A stretch of DNA of 64,000 nucleotides from Rhizophagus clarus (lineage: Eukaryota; Glomeromycota; Glomeromycetes; Glomerales; Glomeraceae): assembly GCA_015698045.1 (NCBI GenBank), contig BLAL01000011.1, positions 1,924,501 through 1,988,500 on the forward strand, given 5' to 3'. Shown here in pieces: positions 59,388-64,000 of this stretch (the stretch's first letter is position 1; every line of letters starts with the position of its first letter). Below the pieces are notes generated by a model. It saw only the letters and a program-made list of their open reading frames with translations. It had not been told where the DNA came from and did not search any database. Position numbers and translations under genes: made by a program.

Positions 59388-59716
59388 GATAATGTATCTA
59401 TACATAAAAGTCAGCGTTTGCAGAATATTTGTGAGGAGAAAGGAATATGACTTGAGTTTTTGCCATCTTATTCTCCCGATTATAATCCCGTAAGAATTTA
59501 ATCTTCCATTATTTAAAAATTTATTGCTTACAGATCGAGCAAGCATTTTTTTATATTAAAAATTTTTTACGACAACATCGTGATTGGGTAGAATCTGTAG
59601 AAAATCCAGTAGACACGTTAAATTTCAGTTGTATGACAATTGGCAAAAATTTTGCTAAGACGTGCTTTGAACATTTGGATATTTATAAATTAAAATTAAA
59701 TGTTAAAATTATTTGA
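59388..59716 (+). pseudogene. Tc1/mariner transposase C-terminal fragment (DDE_3), with a 44-bp intron
   Basis: DNVSIHKSQRLQNICEEKGI, one TGA, LEFLPSYSPDYNP, then a GTAAGA..TTACAG intron (59490-59533) and IEQAFFYIKNFLRQHRDWVE to TGA at 59714. DN, PSYSPDYNPIE and QAFFYIK are the second Asp and final Glu/Asp motif of DD[E/D] Tc1/mariner enzymes. The N-terminal helix-turn-helix and first Asp are not in the upstream 300 bp, so it is a truncated copy. The TGA stands where R (CGA) is usual. Confidence 0.82.
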
Positions 59717-60500
59717 ACTTCAAAATTTATTGCTGAATAAAAGGAATTTATTATACAAATTAATAATTTTACTGAACTAAAAGTTATTGATCAGCATTTT
59801 TATAGTAAAGAAACAAACAATCTTAACAGAAACCTTAGATTTTTAAACAGCCATCAAATTACTGACTTCCATATTGAACAATTTTTTTTTATATTTTCTG
59901 CAATATGAATTTAACATTATCATCATATCAATTTGGCATTCAAGATAATATTCAAAAAATGTCTTAATAAATTTTATTTAGTGCCAGTGTGATTGATAAA
60001 ATGCATTATTATTTATTATTATTATAAAAAAATATCAAAACAAAAAAAGAACACGCCACCAGGCGAACCAGAAACCTTTACGCCACAAGGCGAACCAGAA
60101 AAAAAACTCGTCACCAGACGAACTAGAAAAAAAACCTGCCACCAGGCGGACCAAACAAACTACATAGAATAAAAAATTCGCCACCAAGGCGACCAGAAAT
60201 GAATTAAAAAAAAACCTATTCCTCAATTCTTTCAAAAAATTTGATTAAATTAGCCAGCTTTAAAAAATTCTTTTTAAATAGAATAGGTACCTTTTCACCT
60301 CTTCGTAAATGGCAATCTTTTGACTCGTGCGGACTGATCCAACACCTGCAGCATCTTTCCTGGTAATTTTGCTGAATATTCGGCAGGTATTAAAACCATG
60401 CCCGTAATATTCATATAAGTAATACGGATCTTTATATGAGCTGATAGGCGCAATCCAATTTGTCCTGCTAGATAAAGTGACCCCCTCTGACTAAAGATGC
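59717..60500. repeat. Spacer with a ~27-bp GCCACCAGGCG minisatellite
   Basis: About 60050-60200 has five units of CGCCACCAGGCGAACCAGAAA; the CGCC..GGCG arms are complementary. The 60300-60540 minus strand is open (81 codons, IPAEYSAKLPGKMLQVLDQS) but has no recognisable domain. The rest is AT-rich. Confidence 0.6.
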
Positions 60501-60779
60501 ATGTCATAAATAAAGAATTTCGACATGTCAAAAATGTCAAAAAAAAATAAACAATTCGTCAATGCAAATCAAAATGGCAAAAAGCCGAAATAAATTCATC
60601 AAGTCGAAATTGGCGAAATTGTCGAAATAATGATTGGCTGCAGATCATCATTTTTTTGTGATGTAATGATGTAGCTGGCAAAATTGAATATAAATAAACA
60701 TGTCATAAATAAATCAAAAAAAAAATATTTTTCTTCTTGATTTCACACGAAATATTATCAAGTATTTCTTTGTTTGAAT

Positions 60780-61025
60780 ATGTTGAAAACACCTTCCGCT
60801 ATTCTCAATTCAAAGATTCGTGGAAAAAAAGCTTTTTTACCTGACGATATTGAAAATTCAGTTTCAACAGCGCTTTCATATATTTGGACAGTAACAAATA
60901 AAAAAATTGATTCATGTGTTTTCGAACAAGATAAAGTGAGAATAATATTTAAGAAGAATGAAGGTCGTACGTATATTGATTTACAAGAGTTGTCATTAAG
61001 TTTTACGTTCATCAATAAGGTATAA
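60780..61025 (+). CDS. Small hypothetical protein (81 aa) inside element E
   Basis: ATG at 60780 (MLKTPSAILNSKIRGKKAFL) to TAA at 61023. Balanced composition with an amphipathic helix (ENSVSTALSYIWTVTNKKID) and a two-strand-like end (KVRIIFKKNEGRTYIDLQEL). An AAG|GTATAAG at 61017-61025 could be a donor, so this may be exon 1 of a longer gene whose remainder was replaced by repeats. The opposite-strand frame is also open but less balanced. Family unknown. Confidence 0.4.
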   Translation: MLKTPSAILNSKIRGKKAFLPDDIENSVSTALSYIWTVTNKKIDSCVFEQDKVRIIFKKNEGRTYIDLQELSLSFTFINKV

Positions 61026-61029
61026 GATT

Positions 61030-61320
61030 TCCTCGTTTTTGGACAACTTTGTCCACTTTTTCCTTTTGGATAATTTTGTCCACTTTTTTATCGGGTTTGG
61101 TCACTTTTTACAGGTTTGGACAATTTTGTCCAATTTTTTTCATTCTTGGTCATTCATTTCTATCCACTTTTTTTCATTTCTGGACAATTTTGTCCACTTT
61201 TTTTTTTATTTTTGGACAATTTTGTCCACTTTTTTTTTTTTTATTTTGGACAATTTTGTCCACTTTTTTTTTATTTTTGGACAATTTTGTCCACTTTTTT
61301 GTCAGGTTTGGTCACTTTTC
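61030..61320. repeat. Array of GGACAATTTTGTCC palindromes
   Basis: Seven copies of TTTGGACAATTTTGTCCACTTTTT at about 33-46-bp spacing. Each centre is a 14-bp perfect palindrome (GGACAATTTTGTCC with one mismatch pair in some copies). Confidence 0.9.
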
Positions 61321-61324
61321 TACG

Positions 61325-61620
61325 GGACAATTTTAACAATTTGACAATTCTAAAAATTTTGACATATCGAAATTAATTTCGTACAGTTTGTATATTTTGA
61401 CAATTTCGTCAATTCGACAATTCTAAAAATTTTGACATGTCGAAATTAATTTCGTACAGTTTGTACATTTTGACAATTTTGTCAATTCAACAATTCTAAA
61501 AATTTCGACATGTCGAAATTAATTTCGTACAGTTTGTACATTTCGACAATTTCGTCAATTCGACATGTCAAAATTATTTCGACAATTTCGACTATTTTAA
61601 CATTTCAATAATTTCTACAT
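61325..61620. repeat. Tandem repeat of ~77 bp, 3.5 copies
   Basis: AATTCTAAAAATTTTGACAT plus GTCGAAATTAATTTCGTACA and GTTTGTACATTTTGACAAT recur at about 61345, 61421 and 61493; TTTCGACATGTCGAAA is palindromic. Confidence 0.88.
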
Positions 61621-61714
61621 GTCAAAATTATTTCGGCATTTTAGCATTTCGACAGATTTTAATTTTGACATTTCGGCATTGACCTTTACCATTTCGGCTA
61701 GTAACTTTACCTCC

Positions 61715-61989
61715 GACATGCATATAAAATTTAAATTTGAACTGGAAGCCAAATTCGAAAAAATTGGCAGGTTCGAGGAAATTGGTGAGATCGATGAAAT
61801 TAAAGTCGTTAAGGGAGTTATTGATGATGAGGTTACTAAAGAGTCTAAGGGTAGCGAAGAGCTTAAAGATGAAATTGAATCCAACAAGGATCCGTATGTT
61901 GAGACCGGAGGAGAAGGAGAGGCAATAGCAGAGACATTAAGAGGAGAAGTAGAGACAATAGGAGGAGAGATAGTAGATGAAGCAGCGGT
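61715..61989 (+). CDS. Possible Glu/Lys-rich exon of unknown gene
   Basis: Open on the plus strand from at least the ATG at 61718 (MHIKFKFELEAKFEKIGRFE) to EIVDEAAV with a GTAAGT donor at about 61988. Composition is coiled-coil-like. The minus strand is also open here with Ser/Pro-rich composition, so strand is uncertain. Confidence 0.3.
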
Positions 61990-62094
61990 AAGTCGTTCTT
62001 ATATTGTTAGTCAGTATCAAAACATACAGTATCAGTAACCTGATAGAGCCATATACAGCATCAATGCACCCAAAAAAACATAGTGTTAACTTAC

Positions 62095-62272
62095 CTTGGA
62101 GTATTGTAATTAACATTTGAATTGTACTAGAATTATTCTTTATTGTTATAGAATGATTAACAGATATACTTAATATATCTTTAATCACGTTCGGGTTATC
62201 AATTATATAAAAATCATCACTAACTTCATTATTATTGTCGATAATAGTAGTATTATCAATGTTATCAGGCAT
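62095..62272 (-). CDS. Possible first exon of an unknown minus-strand gene
   Basis: ATG at 62272 opens MPDNIDNTTIIDNNNEVSDD and continues DFYIIDNPNVIKDILSISVN..TIQMLITILQ to a perfect AAG|GTAAGT donor at 62094. Asn/Asp-rich start is in the style of the island genes. Downstream exons were not identified; 61615-61887 on the same strand (Ser/Pro/Thr-rich, 90 codons) is a candidate. Confidence 0.4.
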
Positions 62273-64000
62273 ATTAAAATTAAGACACGTTATTTTAAAA
62301 AGGAAGAGTATGAACTTTTTTTTTGATAAAACTTAAAGGTTCTTTTGGGTAGGAGGAGAAAATTCTTTTTTTTTTTGATAAAATGAAGTTCTTTCAGGTA
62401 GGAGGAGAAAATTTTTTTTTTTTAATCATATTTATTTAAAAAAAAGGACGTGGGAATAAGATTTTTTTTTTAAAAAAAAAAATAGGAACGTGAAAATAAG
62501 TTATTAAGGGAAATCGTTATAAAACTTTTATTTTTCTTGAAAAATTAGGGGTATTTATATACAACTAGCGAAGTGTTGGGCCTATCCTAAATGGGAAACA
62601 TCATTCGAAAATCTCAGTACGGAATTGCTGGGCTTATTTTAAACAAGACTTATCCTAGTACTGAGATGTTCCTGTTTAGTTGTCTAATTACGGATACCTT
62701 TTTATTTGAAAAGTTATCGTCAATATTTGTTTAGTTACACACCATCAATTAAATTAATATACATTAGTAATTTGCGCCGGAAAGACAACTAAAAAATAAA
62801 TTCTTTTATATCAATATACATTATACATGACTTGCCGACCAATTATTCTATTAAACACCCGGGAAAGCGCCAGTGGGAAATTTGCACAACCACAAACTAT
62901 AGCTTTACACAAAGCGATAATTGATGGTGAAATAAATATAGCCATATAATAAGTAAATCAATAGCACAATAAAACACAGCCTTAGATAGAAATAAAAAAG
63001 CATAATAATTAGAAAAAAAACAGAAAAAAAGATCTCTTTTTTGTAAGTACCAGCCAGTTTAATTAGTACAGTATAACCTGTTCTTCACGCCAAGTACAAA
63101 CAATTTATCCAAATGAGATTAAATGATAATCTCAGTGCAAAACTGTAATTTTTATTGGTCTACAGAATTTGGTAAAATATGCAATATGCACATGTGTAAT
63201 TAGCTAATTAGGAATTTAAAGCAATGCTACGATCATTTGACCAGAAGTTTTATACAGTATATGCGCATAAAACCAGTTCAAGAATACCAAGTCATCGAAG
63301 GAAAGGGAAATGGATGCTTTCTTGGATAAGACGCATAAGAAAAAGCATCAGTGATGAAATGAGAGAAGAGAAGCTTCAGCATGAATCATCTACTCAGATA
63401 TTTCTAACTCGCAGAACCGTTGCCACTTTCTTTTTAAGATGTTCCTTTTCCATACATGATTCCCATTCTTTGATTTCTACTTTGCTTCTTCCCCGGAGAT
63501 CAGTTGAGACAGAACTGAAATAATCAATGTAGAGCGAGTTTGATAAAAATCAATTGTAGAACAAGGGCTAATACGTGAATTGTCTTCATCCATACCGCCT
63601 AAAGATACCAAAACTATCTTGTTTCTAACTTTGGCTTAGTTCAAATCACTCGCTATTCTAGGAATCATTCCTTTCAGTTCAGTGCTTTAAATAATCTCTT
63701 TTTCCCAAAGAATTTATTTTTCGTTCTCATTACTAACGTATTTTGTATTCGTGTTTATATTAAAGTAAGTTGCTCTCTGTTTATAGGAGAGGTTAATTAT
63801 TAATTATACGACTTAAGATGTTTGAGAAGGTTCAAGGAAAAGATAACTCGTAGTGTTATGATATCAATGCAAACAACTTTTTTTGCAGAAAAAGTTTTTT
63901 TTAATAATAGGTATAATCACGATATAGAATTTTTAAAAAAAAGAAAAAAATTGAAAAAAAGATTAATTTTTACTTGATAATCACAATGTCCGTCATTATA
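62273..64000. other. Mostly non-coding right edge
   Basis: Contains a repeat of TTCTTTTGGGTAGGAGGAGAAAATT (about 62340 and 62393), and T runs at 62410 and 62462. A slightly GC-richer segment at 63200-63560 has a 99-codon basic open frame (63224-63523, MLRSFDQKFYTVYAHKTSSR) with no domain and no intron signals; its minus strand also reads coding-like pieces (EIKEWESCMEKEHLKKK), so it is probably a gene or transposon relic. Confidence 0.35.

Larger units (their letters stand above)
60505..61690. mobile_element. Small element E with inverted GTCGAAATTGTCGAAAT arms
   Basis: Left arm (60505-60635) has GTCGAAATTGGCGAAATTGTCGAAATAA and AGCCGAAATAA; right arm (about 61560-61690) has the inverted TTATTTCGACAATTTCGACTA and ATTATTTCGGCATTTTAGCA. 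Between them are a small open frame, a palindrome array and a tandem repeat. Ends and target duplication not exactly fixed. Confidence 0.5.

Noticed and set aside
61039-61376. Three overlapping plus-strand frames rich in Phe/Trp
   Set aside because: Created by the GGACAATTTTGTCC tandem array.
63224-63523. 99-codon basic frame near the right edge as a real gene
   Set aside because: No domain or splice signals and the opposite strand is equally coding-like; left as a relic within the edge region.
14000-64000. Long terminal repeats or capsid/envelope-bearing elements
   Set aside because: No LTR pair, gag/protease/integrase motifs, capsid or protein-primed polymerase motifs were recognised; all elements here fit LINE, SINE or DNA-transposon classes.

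Overview
This is a very AT-rich eukaryotic window with short GT-AG introns, long A/T homopolymers and a sharp division between a gene island (about 1-13.5 kb) and a transposon-dominated tract (about 14-64 kb). A Chs3-type chitin synthase, a front-end desaturase fused to cytochrome b5 and very decayed Tnp2/Plavaka-like transposons suggest an early-diverging fungus. The overall style (base composition, repeats, transposase wording) resembles Rhizophagus-type arbuscular mycorrhizal fungi; that assignment is inference from memory, not a search.

Gene island: class IV chitin synthase (161-5157, +, 6 exons), a mARC/MOSC molybdenum-cofactor protein (6126-7558, +, 7 exons), a cytochrome b5-fused sphingolipid-type desaturase (7689-9068, -, intronless), ribosomal protein uL1/RPL10A (9733-10655, +, 4 exons), a DUF4442 hotdog-like protein (11213-12068, +, 5 exons) and a tail-anchored acidic protein (12750-13527, -, 3 exons). 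All six models splice in phase without internal stops. They are housekeeping genes and not an operon or cluster.

Transposon tract: two adjacent elements with the same CATC(A)GG termini and TA flanks (15.4-18.4 and 18.8-22.4 kb). The first carries a degenerate array of exon-like cores; the second carries one intact four-exon gene for a Myb/SANT (trihelix-like) DNA-binding protein. Then come a decayed LINE (about 23.0-30.4 kb, minus strand), a decayed SR/KE-rich gene (31.4-34.5 kb, -), a satellite, a decayed Tnp2-type transposase (35.4-38.5 kb, +), and a nested pair of hAT-like elements with 8-bp target duplications (38.96-42.60 kb, with a second one inside at 38.98-41.29 kb). The inner one holds 11 copies of a 41-bp core, nearly all bracketed by consensus 3' and 5' splice signals. 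A third hAT-like hairpin element lies at 44.06-45.03 kb. Three SINE-like insertions with target duplications, a second Tnp2/Plavaka transposase with a C-terminal BAH-like region (49.8-53.3 kb, -), a 3.8-kb element with long inverted subterminal repeats (53.6-57.4 kb), an unknown six-exon gene with two stop codons (57.5-59.1 kb), a Tc1/mariner fragment (59.4-59.7 kb) and a small palindrome-rich element (60.5-61.7 kb) follow.

The most unusual signals are (i) the exon-mimicking tandem arrays that occur in two unrelated non-autonomous elements, (ii) the TIR element whose only intact gene is a Myb-like protein, and (iii) stop codons in the 49.8-53.3 kb transposase that its own internal repeats show to be C-to-T changes.
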